Positions 57,583 to 64,000 of a DNA stretch of 64,000 bases are shown piece after piece. The stretch covers positions 439,384 through 503,383 of the forward strand of contig NZ_LMNS01000001.1 of NCBI RefSeq assembly GCF_001423405.1, read 5' to 3'. The notes under the pieces are model-generated. The model did no database searches and had not been told where the DNA came from. It was given only the letters and a program-made list of their open reading frames with translations. Source of the stretch: Methylobacterium sp. Leaf123 (GTDB lineage Bacteria; Pseudomonadota; Alphaproteobacteria; Rhizobiales; Beijerinckiaceae). The number at the start of each line of letters is the position of its first letter. Position 1 is the first letter of the stretch. The position numbers were made by a program, and so were the translations under genes.

Positions 57583-57848
57583 CGCCTTGGCCTCCGCGTA
57601 GTGCACACGATCACCTGGCCGCGGCCGGTGATGACGGAGGCCGGCAACACGGTCGCACCGATGTCGTTCGCGGCGATCTGGTGCTCGGGCAAGCCGACGC
57701 GCACGCCGTCGGCGAGCTGCTGCAACCGGCCGAGCAACTCGTCCAGCTCGGCGTGCGGGCGCTCGAAGTTCCGGTCGCCCAGGCGGATGCGTCGGCCGTC
57801 GCGCACAAGCGCGTCCAGCTCGCCGGCGAGGGCCGAGAGGTCGATCAT
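57579..57848 (-). CDS. Hypothetical small phage protein
   Basis: An 89-residue protein, MIDLSALAGELDALVRDGRR, with RNFERPHAELDELLGRLQQ and a beta-rich end. It is the first gene after the leftward promoter at 57964-57992 and is coupled to the next gene. Confidence 0.5.
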   Translation of the reverse strand: MIDLSALAGELDALVRDGRRIRLGDRNFERPHAELDELLGRLQQLADGVRVGLPEHQIAANDIGATVLPASVITGRGQVIVCTTRRPRR

Positions 57849-57913
57849 GGTGATGCTGTGAGGCTGGCCCGGGCGCTCGGCCCGATCGGGCGGCGCGTGG
57901 GCTGGAAACGGAA

Positions 57914-57944
57914 GCGCCCCGCGGCCGTCTCCGGCCCGGGGCGC
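57914..57944 (-). other. Leader hairpin before the leftward early genes
   Basis: GCGCCCCG with GGCC pairs with GGCC and CGGGGCGC across one bulge. It falls in the 5' leader between the promoter at 57964-57992 and the first gene (57848). No T-run follows. Possibly an attenuator. Confidence 0.4.
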
Positions 57945-57963
57945 GATTCCTCAGTCGGCCGAA

Positions 57964-57992
57964 ATGTAGCGGTTCGACTGCGCAGTCGTCAA
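57964..57992 (-). promoter_or_regulatory. Leftward phage promoter with embedded operator
   Basis: Leftward TTGACG, exactly 17 bases, CTACAT: close to housekeeping consensus. A perfect 14-base palindrome, CGACTGCGCAGTCG (57975-57988), covers part of the -35 box and the spacer, an ideal repressor site. The rest of the gap 57849-58161 shows no gene. Confidence 0.55.
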
Positions 57993-58161
57993 TCCACGCG
58001 TCGAACGATGAAGCGGGCCGAGCCAACCGATGGATTCAGTGCCAGGCCCGACCCGCTTCGCAATCGAGATGTGAACCAACGATGGAGGCGCCTACCATGC
58101 CGCCGGTCGCCCGGCCGGGCAAGCCTCGCCGGCCCCGGTTCGGCGTGCTACGTTTGTTCTC

Positions 58162-58491
58162 ATGTCCCGCCGCCGCTCCAAACGCTTCCTGTCCGAGGAA
58201 GACAAACTAAGCTTCCTGGCGAAGGCCGGCGAGCTGCGCACGTCCTGCGTCGGGATGCAGGCGCGGGGGCCGATCAACGATCCGTTCTACGCCTCCGTCT
58301 CGAAGCTGATGGAGGCGATCGACGGTGTCGCCGAGGTCGTGACCTGTCGCCGCGAGCACTTCTACACCATGGCGCACAGCTCACCCCCGACCGGCCATGG
58401 GCCGTCGGCGTGTCAGGCGACCGCGGCGGAAGAGCCCGCCTCGTTGTCGGCCTTGGGCGCCGACGGCGTCGGCCGCTGCGGCGGCGAGTAG
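58162..58491 (+). CDS. Hypothetical phage protein, rightward
   Basis: A 109-residue protein, MSRRRSKRFLSEEDKLSFLA, with VGMQARGPINDPFYASVSKL and CRREHFYTM. The first 75 residues look like a real compact protein; the last 30 are Ala/Gly/Ser-rich and overlap the 3' end of the opposite-strand gene by 79 bases. Divergent from the leftward promoter. Family unknown. Confidence 0.5.
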   Translation: MSRRRSKRFLSEEDKLSFLAKAGELRTSCVGMQARGPINDPFYASVSKLMEAIDGVAEVVTCRREHFYTMAHSSPPTGHGPSACQATAAEEPASLSALGADGVGRCGGE

Positions 58492-59186
58492 CCCCACAGC
58501 TCGGCGAGCGCGCCGAGGCCGCGGCGCAGTCGATCGAGGGCGACGGCATTGGCGGCGTGGACGTTGTTGCAGCCCACCTCCCGACCCGCCTCTTCGAGAT
58601 CCGCCTCGAGGCAGACCACGGCGTTGACCACCTTCCAGTCGCCCGCGTGCATCGCGGCCTCGGCGAGGCGCAGCGCGCGCCGGTTGCTTTCCATCGTCTC
58701 GGAGATCGGCACGCGGCTGGACGGGTGTCCGCCGCCCGTGCTGTTCAGGTCGTTCGCGGCAAAGCCGGATAGGCCACCGAGATAGTAGTGGTTGCGGAGC
58801 TTGTCGCCGGCATCGTGGAGCTGGCTGTTGCGCGCGCCATCGTCATCGAGGCGCCCGCGGGAATGGAGCCGGTCGAGCGGCGCCGAGGCGAAGCGAATCA
58901 CGCCGTCGATGCCAAAGGGCGACGCCTTTCCGATGATCTGTGTCCGGCGCGTGCCGATATGCATCGCCACGGTGACACCGGCCTGCATCAGCCGTTCCGG
59001 CGTCGGGCCGTTCTCTGAAAGAGTGTGCGTGGGAACTTGCTTCAACGCCGCCTTGCCGGCGAGCGTAACAGACTTGGACTTGCGACGACCGGACACCGGA
59101 AGCACCCCTATTAAGGCAGTCGTGTTGCTGCCTGTTTTGGAGGGGTCGAGCATGGCCGCACCACTGTCAAGTGGCCAAAGCAGCAC
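58413..59186 (-). CDS. Hypothetical phage protein
   Basis: A 257-residue protein of unknown family. The C-terminal half is helical (ETMESNRRALRLAEAAMHAG, NNVHAANAVALDRLRRGLGA). GTG at 59186 has AGGAG nine bases upstream and is preferred to the ATG at 59153. The start overlaps the end of the DUF6362-like gene. Confidence 0.55.
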   Translation of the reverse strand: MLLWPLDSGAAMLDPSKTGSNTTALIGVLPVSGRRKSKSVTLAGKAALKQVPTHTLSENGPTPERLMQAGVTVAMHIGTRRTQIIGKASPFGIDGVIRFASAPLDRLHSRGRLDDDGARNSQLHDAGDKLRNHYYLGGLSGFAANDLNSTGGGHPSSRVPISETMESNRRALRLAEAAMHAGDWKVVNAVVCLEADLEEAGREVGCNNVHAANAVALDRLRRGLGALAELWGYSPPQRPTPSAPKADNEAGSSAAVA

Positions 59187-59502
59187 CGCTTCTAACTCCT
59201 AAGCTGCTGTCGCTATCGAGCGAATGCTCAAGGTTAAGTAGCGTCGTGATCCGCTGTATTGCGGCTTGCCGGTGGCGTAGCGCCGTGGTGTAGGGCAGGC
59301 CGCGCTGGCGGCAAACAGCGCGGAAAGATTCGCCTCTAGCCTCGCACCACACCCAAAGCTTCACCGTTCGCCTCTGATCGGGATCTGCAACGAAGCGATC
59401 AGGCCACTGGAGCGGCTTATCGTGCCACGGATTCGGCAAGCGCCGGTCGGCTTGCTGCGCTATGATCATCCATCGTGCGACCTCTTCCTTCGCCATCGAC
59501 AT
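59167..59502 (-). CDS. DUF6362-like phage protein, HTH-like C-terminus
   Basis: A protein of about 111 residues. ADRRLPNPWHDKPLQWPDRF is followed by a sigma-region-4-like helix-turn-helix (WCEARGESFRAVCRQRGLPY, TTALRHRQAAIQRI). I recall such proteins as DUF6362 in alphaproteobacterial phages; a regulator role is inferred. Possible starts lie at 59514, 59502 and 59496. Confidence 0.6.
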   Translation of the reverse strand: MSMAKEEVARWMIIAQQADRRLPNPWHDKPLQWPDRFVADPDQRRTVKLWVWCEARGESFRAVCRQRGLPYTTALRHRQAAIQRITTLLNLEHSLDSDSSLGVRSGAALAT

Positions 59503-59514
59503 CGCTTGCAGCAC

Positions 59515-59979
59515 ACCTGAAGACTACCACCGCTACTAGATCGAACGTTGAGGGCAATGGTAAGTCGTTGCGGCGCCTCCACCCGTTGAACGTGGTTCAG
59601 TCACCGGGCACGCTCAATACGGGTATCAAATGCAAAGCAGTGCAAATTTGTACGAAACTGACAATATTTATTTGCCGACGAAGCTTGCGTAGCTAAATTT
59701 GAGATAAACCACACAATATGACTTTATCGCGCACCGATCATTTAAATAACGATATTTGCAATGGAGGATCAATTATAATGAAAATACATCGAATGATAAT
59801 TTCGATATGACTTCGTGGTGATGGGAGGTATCGAGGAGTTATAGATGCCCAATCCGGATAGCTTTGAGCAGGACGAATTCCATTGGATCCGAAAATTTTC
59901 CGTTGACCTAGGGTCATTTTTCGCATCTGAGTTGTATCAGGTGGCCTCACACTGCTGAGGAGAAAGAGCGGGGGATGGC
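59515..59979. other. AT-rich gap at the prophage/island junction
   Basis: About 465 bases with GC dropping sharply toward the right. I see no tRNA or convincing gene. TTGACC at about 59904 could be a -35 element for the synthase gene, but no good -10 follows at 17 bases. Confidence 0.35.
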
Positions 59980-60984
59980 GTGCAGATAGAGGGTCAAAGT
60001 TTGGATGCTGTACTGCATAGACTGTATCGTACATTGCTTGAGCAAGGCCAATCGCAGGGTGGGACACGGGGAGCCAACCTTGAAATTCTTGGCGTATCAC
60101 TCCGCATATCGAAGCCACGCGCCCGTATTAGCCGATCGGAAAATCGGGGCAAACCATTTAGCGCCCTTGGCGAGTTGCTTTGGTATCTTTCCGGGTCAGA
60201 CACATTAGACTTTATCGCACCATATGTTCCACGCTACGCTGAAGATGCTGTGGGTGGGCTCCTCGAAGGCGCCTACGGCCCAAGGCTTACGCGAATGCGG
60301 GACGGCATTGATCAGTTTGGCAGCATTGAAAATTTGTTGAAACAGCGTCCCGGCTCTCGTCGCGCTGTAATTCAGATTTTCAACGCCGAAGACATCGCCA
60401 CTCACCACAAAGAAATTCCCTGCACTACAACGTTGCAGTTTCATATGCGGGGCGATCTATTGCATATGTCTGCTACGATGAGGTCTAACGATGCTTATTT
60501 CGGGCTGCCTCACGACGTTTTTTGTTTTACGATGATCCAAGAAATGATGGCTCGACGTCTGGGCGTCGAGATAGGTGAATATATGCAATATGTCGGTAGT
60601 ATGCATGTCTATAATAAGAAGTTGGACGACATGCGCGCTTATGTAGAAGAGGGTGTTCAGCAGACCATCGAAATGCCGCCAATGCCAACTGGCAACCCGT
60701 TTTCGCTGATAGCAAAGTTACTTGATGTGGAAAGCCGTCTGCGAGCAGGCGAAGCGCTCGATGCATCTAAAGAAATGGGCGATCAATACTGGGCTGACAT
60801 TGTGCGGTTCTTGCAAGTTTTTTGGGCGCGAGAGTGGGAGGTCGATTATCCGGGCCGCCTAAAGGAATTACGCGCAGAACTTTTTACAAAAACCCTTCGC
60901 CCTTACGTCGACGGCAGGATGCACCTCACGGCAAAAAGGCGTAAAACTGCAGGCATCGGCGAAATTATCGCAACGAATGGTTGA
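59980..60984 (+). CDS. Thymidylate synthase-family enzyme, predicted dCMP-type specificity
   Basis: A 334-residue ThyA-fold protein. Landmarks: GAYG (residues 97-100), the phosphate Arg pair R127-R128 in SRRAVIQIF, catalytic C148 in EIPCTTTLQF, R168-S169 and D171 in MRSNDAYFGLPHD, and H209/Y211 in MHVYNKK. Position 179 is Asp where thymidylate synthase has the uracil-reading Asn; that change is known to favour dCMP and is found in T4 dCMP hydroxymethylase. The usual His after the catalytic Cys is Thr. It should methylate or hydroxymethylate a pyrimidine nucleotide. GTG start; its end overlaps the next gene by eight bases. Confidence 0.8.
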   Translation: MQIEGQSLDAVLHRLYRTLLEQGQSQGGTRGANLEILGVSLRISKPRARISRSENRGKPFSALGELLWYLSGSDTLDFIAPYVPRYAEDAVGGLLEGAYGPRLTRMRDGIDQFGSIENLLKQRPGSRRAVIQIFNAEDIATHHKEIPCTTTLQFHMRGDLLHMSATMRSNDAYFGLPHDVFCFTMIQEMMARRLGVEIGEYMQYVGSMHVYNKKLDDMRAYVEEGVQQTIEMPPMPTGNPFSLIAKLLDVESRLRAGEALDASKEMGDQYWADIVRFLQVFWAREWEVDYPGRLKELRAELFTKTLRPYVDGRMHLTAKRRKTAGIGEIIATNG

Positions 60985-61909
60985 GGTGACAAAAGTGTGG
61001 CCGTCCAGAGAAGTAGAACGACTGCGCATTATCAACGAGCTCAATGCCGCAAAGGCACCGCGCGCCCTAAAAGGGTTGCCTGACCAAGCTTCCGTCGAGA
61101 CACTGGCCCTTCAGTTTATTGCAAGCCTCCGGCGCGAGGATTACTATCGCCACGTCCAAGCTAAACCGATCTCAGCGTATCGGTCGAATCCGAACCACCC
61201 TGCATTCGACGCGGAACGCGCTGTGGCCTTCCATATGCAGCAGGCTAATATAGATGAGGCTGGCTGGTTGATATTCCTGATGACACACTTCGCGCGTCGC
61301 CCAGATACCGGTTGGCTGCGGCTGCAGGATGTTTATGGTCGCCGCGGCGCTGGAATATGGGATTGGCCGACCGTAACCGCTGACCCAGCAGCATTCTATG
61401 AATGGATTGCTGTCAATTGGGATGGTATACGCGGCGCTTTTGGAAACCATCGAAAGTATGAAAGTCTAAGACCAACAGCCAATCGCTCCATGTCGCGTGC
61501 AGTAGCTGATTACTTGCAATGGATTGGCCCAGAAGGTCATAAAGCCTTTTTTGTCAGCAGTGTGCGTGCCGCGGGTAATAACCCCCAAACCATATTCGAT
61601 TACATGTACCATCGAATGAAGATCATATCATTTGGGCGGCTTGCAAAATTTGATTATCTTTCTCTGATAGGCCGATACGGTCTTGCACCGATTGCGGCTG
61701 GCTCAGCGTATCTCGATGGCGCTACTGGGCCCGGTAGAGGTGCGCGACTCTTATTTGACGGAAACCCGATCAGCAATTCGGCTAACCACGTACTTCAACA
61801 AAAACTCAATGACCTAGATGTCAGGCTTAAGGTCGGTATGGAGGTGATGGAAGACGCGCTGTGCAACTGGCAGAAAAGTCCACAGCGCTTTATACATTAC
61901 AAGGGTTAG
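60977..61909 (+). CDS. Alpha-glutamyl/putrescinyl-thymine pyrophosphorylase clade 3-like protein
   Basis: A 310-residue protein whose conserved blocks (WDGIRGAFGNHRKYESLRP, IISFGRLAKFDYLSLIGRYG, AYLDGATGPGRGARLLFDG) match my memory of clade 3 of this family. Other clades act in phage thymine hypermodification after hydroxymethylation. The ATG lies inside the upstream synthase gene, eight bases before its end, so the two are coupled and probably work in one pathway. The reaction of clade 3 is not known to me. Identification is from memory and needs a profile search. Confidence 0.6.
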   Translation: MVEVTKVWPSREVERLRIINELNAAKAPRALKGLPDQASVETLALQFIASLRREDYYRHVQAKPISAYRSNPNHPAFDAERAVAFHMQQANIDEAGWLIFLMTHFARRPDTGWLRLQDVYGRRGAGIWDWPTVTADPAAFYEWIAVNWDGIRGAFGNHRKYESLRPTANRSMSRAVADYLQWIGPEGHKAFFVSSVRAAGNNPQTIFDYMYHRMKIISFGRLAKFDYLSLIGRYGLAPIAAGSAYLDGATGPGRGARLLFDGNPISNSANHVLQQKLNDLDVRLKVGMEVMEDALCNWQKSPQRFIHYKG

Positions 61910-61928
61910 TATGCCCGCTCTGCCGTGC

Positions 61929-63026
61929 TCAGTCTAGCAGATGATCAACCTGCTCCCACTTCCATCGACGCTTTAGATAATTAAGCTGGTCTTGCCGGAT
62001 CATTCCCCGGTGTTGCATTTGGCCAACGGTCAAGCCAGGTGCTACGCCAACTCTTACACTAAACCGCACAACTTTTTCGCGAGCTGGTTCTAGTTGCTCG
62101 AATTCGTCGACATTATTATTAGGTACGATGCAGCGTGATGCAAACTGATTAGCCTCCCGTTCAACTTCGTCGCCATCATCCATGTCTGCGTCGACGAATG
62201 CACACGCTCCATGCAGCAGAAGGTGCCCAATCTCGTGGAAAACAGTGAACCAAAATTTGTCGTCAGACAGGCCGCGAAAGCTAAGTAGGATCATCGCCTT
62301 ATCTGGCCCGATCATGCGGCTTGCTCCAGAGGCTGGGCAACCCAGCGGTGCCCGTTTAGCAACGACAGCGACACCTGCTTCGGAGCACAACTCCCTTAGC
62401 TTCGGTAGGAACAGATTTGGGTGTTTGACTTTAGATAGCTTGCGGATTTCGTCCAACCGATCTTGTAAGTTGCCAGCGCTCCACGAGCGGGTGTCAACTA
62501 GATCGGCAGATAGCTCGCCCATGCGTAGCCACATCAAAATTGCAGCGTCGTCAGAAGTGAACGCGGCGGATTTTCTAAATAGCGTATCGGAGCAGATCCG
62601 CCCGTAGCGTGCTTGCCAAGCCTTCAACGTACCAACATTAAAGAATTTAAGCCGACGCTGCACCTCAGCACGACGCTTTTCTGCCGAGAGTCGGCCGCGC
62701 GGCCTTTCCCCTGGAACCGGTAGCAAAAGCCAGTCGTCACCCTCAGATGCGACGGCAAGATCGACTGCGCGCTCGAGAGCTACCTCGTAGTTTTTCTGTC
62801 TTTTCAGCCAGAACGAAACGGTGCCGCCGAGGTGCTCGGCCAAAGCCGCTGCCTGCCGCTCATCGACGGATCCAGTGCCATCAAGAAGGCTACGTAACGT
62901 AGCCATCCCCCCGTGCAAATGATCGGCAACATCCTTTGCCGCCAAGCCACGCCTGAGCATCAACGCACGCAGCGAGTCGCCGGGCATCGAAAACCAGTCG
63001 GGCGTGAACTCATGTCCCTGCTTCAC
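61929..63026 (-). CDS. HigA-like XRE and ImmA/IrrE metallopeptidase fusion
   Basis: A 365-residue protein. An XRE helix-turn-helix of HigA type (DSLRALMLRRGLAAKDVADH, LAEHLGGTVSFWLKRQKNYE) covers the first 75 residues; the C-terminal domain has the zinc protease motif FHEIGHLLLHGA followed by EREANQFASRCIVP. The GTG start overlaps the upstream toxin-like stop as GTGA, which fixes it; the open frame extends 16 residues further. It probably represses its own operon and acts as antitoxin. Confidence 0.8.
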   Translation of the reverse strand: MKQGHEFTPDWFSMPGDSLRALMLRRGLAAKDVADHLHGGMATLRSLLDGTGSVDERQAAALAEHLGGTVSFWLKRQKNYEVALERAVDLAVASEGDDWLLLPVPGERPRGRLSAEKRRAEVQRRLKFFNVGTLKAWQARYGRICSDTLFRKSAAFTSDDAAILMWLRMGELSADLVDTRSWSAGNLQDRLDEIRKLSKVKHPNLFLPKLRELCSEAGVAVVAKRAPLGCPASGASRMIGPDKAMILLSFRGLSDDKFWFTVFHEIGHLLLHGACAFVDADMDDGDEVEREANQFASRCIVPNNNVDEFEQLEPAREKVVRFSVRVGVAPGLTVGQMQHRGMIRQDQLNYLKRRWKWEQVDHLLD

Positions 63027-63352
63027 GGGCACCTCGAAATTGCAACTAGCTTCAATCGGGTCACACTGGCCCAAACGATCCGTCCGTCAGCATTCCGACC
63101 GAAGCGCGTTCCGACTACAACGAGGGTCGCGCGGTAGTCTGAACCAATCGCCACGATAAGAGAATCGTGCACAGAAATCTCAGCGTCCTCGCTTAAGAAG
63201 TCAATCAACTCATGAGCGTTTTCGAAAGCATTGGCGTCAGATATTAAATTAATCAATGCGCCTGCGCTAACGGTTCCAAGCGTGTGCTCGGCGCGCTCCA
63301 AATTAACGCACAGATCGTGCAGCGCGTCATCTTCGAAAGAAATATTGATCAA
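63023..63352 (-). CDS. Small RelE/HigB-like toxin candidate
   Basis: A 109-residue protein. Alternating strands (ISVHDSLIVAIGSDYRATLV, GRIVWASVTRLKLVAI) after helices fit a RelE/ParE-like fold. No catalytic motif is certain. It is directly upstream of, and coupled to, the HigA-ImmA protein, the order of HigBA-type modules. Confidence 0.5.
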   Translation of the reverse strand: MINISFEDDALHDLCVNLERAEHTLGTVSAGALINLISDANAFENAHELIDFLSEDAEISVHDSLIVAIGSDYRATLVVVGTRFGRNADGRIVWASVTRLKLVAISRCP

Positions 63353-63428
63353 CGCGCGATATCTCCCGCGTGATCGTTATCGACGCGAAGTATGTGCCGA
63401 TATACTGGCGACCGTTCGTCCCGTAGCA

Positions 63429-63938
63429 TCATTGAGGCAGCGGTGATCCCTGCTGCTTTGACTGTTGCTTGGCGCGGATCTGGTCAATTCGGTCCCAGTT
63501 TCGATCCAGCTCCTGCTCGCCCGCCTCGGCCATGTTGATGCCGGAAGCGCTGCAAAGGGCAGCCAAAGTCACCAGTACTCCGCCGACTTCTTGGACCGGC
63601 TGGCCAGACGGGCGCCTAAAAACGTAATCAACGAGCGCCACGGCGTCGGCGCGCGTGCATCCGTTAGCTTGGGCTAATTCTAACGCCTCTTCTAAGAAAC
63701 GATGTGTGCGCTCATTACGATCGAGTCGGATAGACTGCGGGAAGCAGGCTTCAAGCCACTTTTCGACTTGAAGCTGATAGGAAACAATTTCCGTGGTCAC
63801 CTCGCCCCCCTTGAACTTTGGTAGGCTTATATCACGAAGCAATACCATTTCTAGGATATCAAAACGGTTCAAGCGTCGCGCTGGCGGTATCCACACGCGA
63901 TCCCCAGGCTGCCATTCTTCTTCTTGGACCCTTAGCAA
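63429..63938 (-). CDS. MazG-like nucleotide pyrophosphohydrolase
   Basis: A protein of up to 169 residues. RTHRFLEEALELAQANGCTR and QPVQEVGGVLVTLAALC carry the acidic ExxE and E/D pairs that bind Mg in MazG-type NTP pyrophosphatases. TTG start at 63938 is weak; ATG at 63848 gives a shorter form. It lies 76 bases upstream of the toxin-like gene, same strand. It may remove non-standard (d)NTPs. Confidence 0.7.
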   Translation of the reverse strand: MLRVQEEEWQPGDRVWIPPARRLNRFDILEMVLLRDISLPKFKGGEVTTEIVSYQLQVEKWLEACFPQSIRLDRNERTHRFLEEALELAQANGCTRADAVALVDYVFRRPSGQPVQEVGGVLVTLAALCSASGINMAEAGEQELDRNWDRIDQIRAKQQSKQQGSPLPQ

Positions 63939-63947
63939 TGGGTGCGA

Positions 63948-64000
63948 TTAGATGATTTCCTTTGCGAGGTCCGCGGCAGACTGTACGCCGAGCGCAATGT
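63948..64000 (-). CDS. Partial gene, C-terminal end only
   Basis: The minus strand reads IALGVQSAADLAKEII then TAA, the end of a gene that starts beyond the window. Too short to identify. It lies 10 bases before the MazG-like start, so it probably belongs to the same operon. Confidence 0.45.
   Translation of the reverse strand, partial: IALGVQSAADLAKEII

Larger units (their letters stand above)
32717..59514. mobile_element. Lambda/HK97-type siphoprophage (right end uncertain)
   Basis: A nearly complete set of packaging, head, connector, tail, lysis and integration genes, almost all leftward. The left edge is set by the tRNA remnant and the late-operon terminator just inside it. The last recognisable phage-like gene on the right is the DUF6362 protein. 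No tRNA gene or matching att repeat is visible to 64000, so the element may include the low-GC genes beyond 59515. The HNH gene is frameshifted, and no clear repressor was recognised. Confidence 0.85.

Overview
The window reads as a chromosomal segment of a high-GC alphaproteobacterium, most plausibly Methylobacterium/Methylorubrum or a close Hyphomicrobiales relative. This is inferred from the alaS-recA-cckA neighbourhood, the flgB-flgC-fliE-fliQ-fliR-flhB order, CtrA-type TTAA-N7-TTAA sites and strong G/C wobble. No database search was possible.

Bases 1-32,716 are host core. They hold the 3' end of ispH, thrB, a peroxiredoxin, a YqgE protein, a zinc-ribbon peptidase, alaS, a WYL regulator, a GST, recA, the hybrid kinase cckA, a leftward flagellar export/rod operon with a divergent FliO-like gene, an FAD oxidoreductase, two transglutaminase-like proteins flanking ccmC-ccmD-ccmG and lutABC, rplM-rpsI, a DUF2293 protein, a TOBE protein, an aldose epimerase and an ABC exporter. 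The host part ends with small hypothetical genes, including two tandem 30-32-residue membrane peptides that look like paralogues.

Bases 32,717 to about 59,514 are a lambda/HK97-type siphoprophage whose late genes all run leftward. From right to left: small early genes, a tyrosine integrase, a frameshifted HNH gene, terminase, portal, ClpP-like protease, HK97 capsid, connectors, tail tube, assembly chaperones, tape measure, tail tip with an NlpC/P60 protein and a 1,707-residue J-like protein, then endolysin and holin-like genes. The left edge carries a 17-base match to the 3' end of a tRNA, a likely att remnant. The right end is not seen and may lie beyond the window. An integrase plus a rightward, low-GC membrane-protein gene sit inside the prophage between 19-base direct repeats, which suggests a nested cassette.

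Bases about 59,515-64,000 have clearly lower GC and look foreign. A thymidylate-synthase-family gene overlaps a gene that resembles clade 3 of the alpha-glutamyl/putrescinyl-thymine pyrophosphorylase family, a family tied to DNA base hypermodification. The synthase has Asp where thymidylate synthases have the Asn that selects dUMP, the change found in dCMP hydroxymethylases. Convergent to this pair is a RelE/HigB-like gene coupled to a HigA-like XRE/ImmA protein, preceded by a MazG-like pyrophosphohydrolase. I rate this cluster, a possible modified-pyrimidine or defence system, as the most interesting part of the window.
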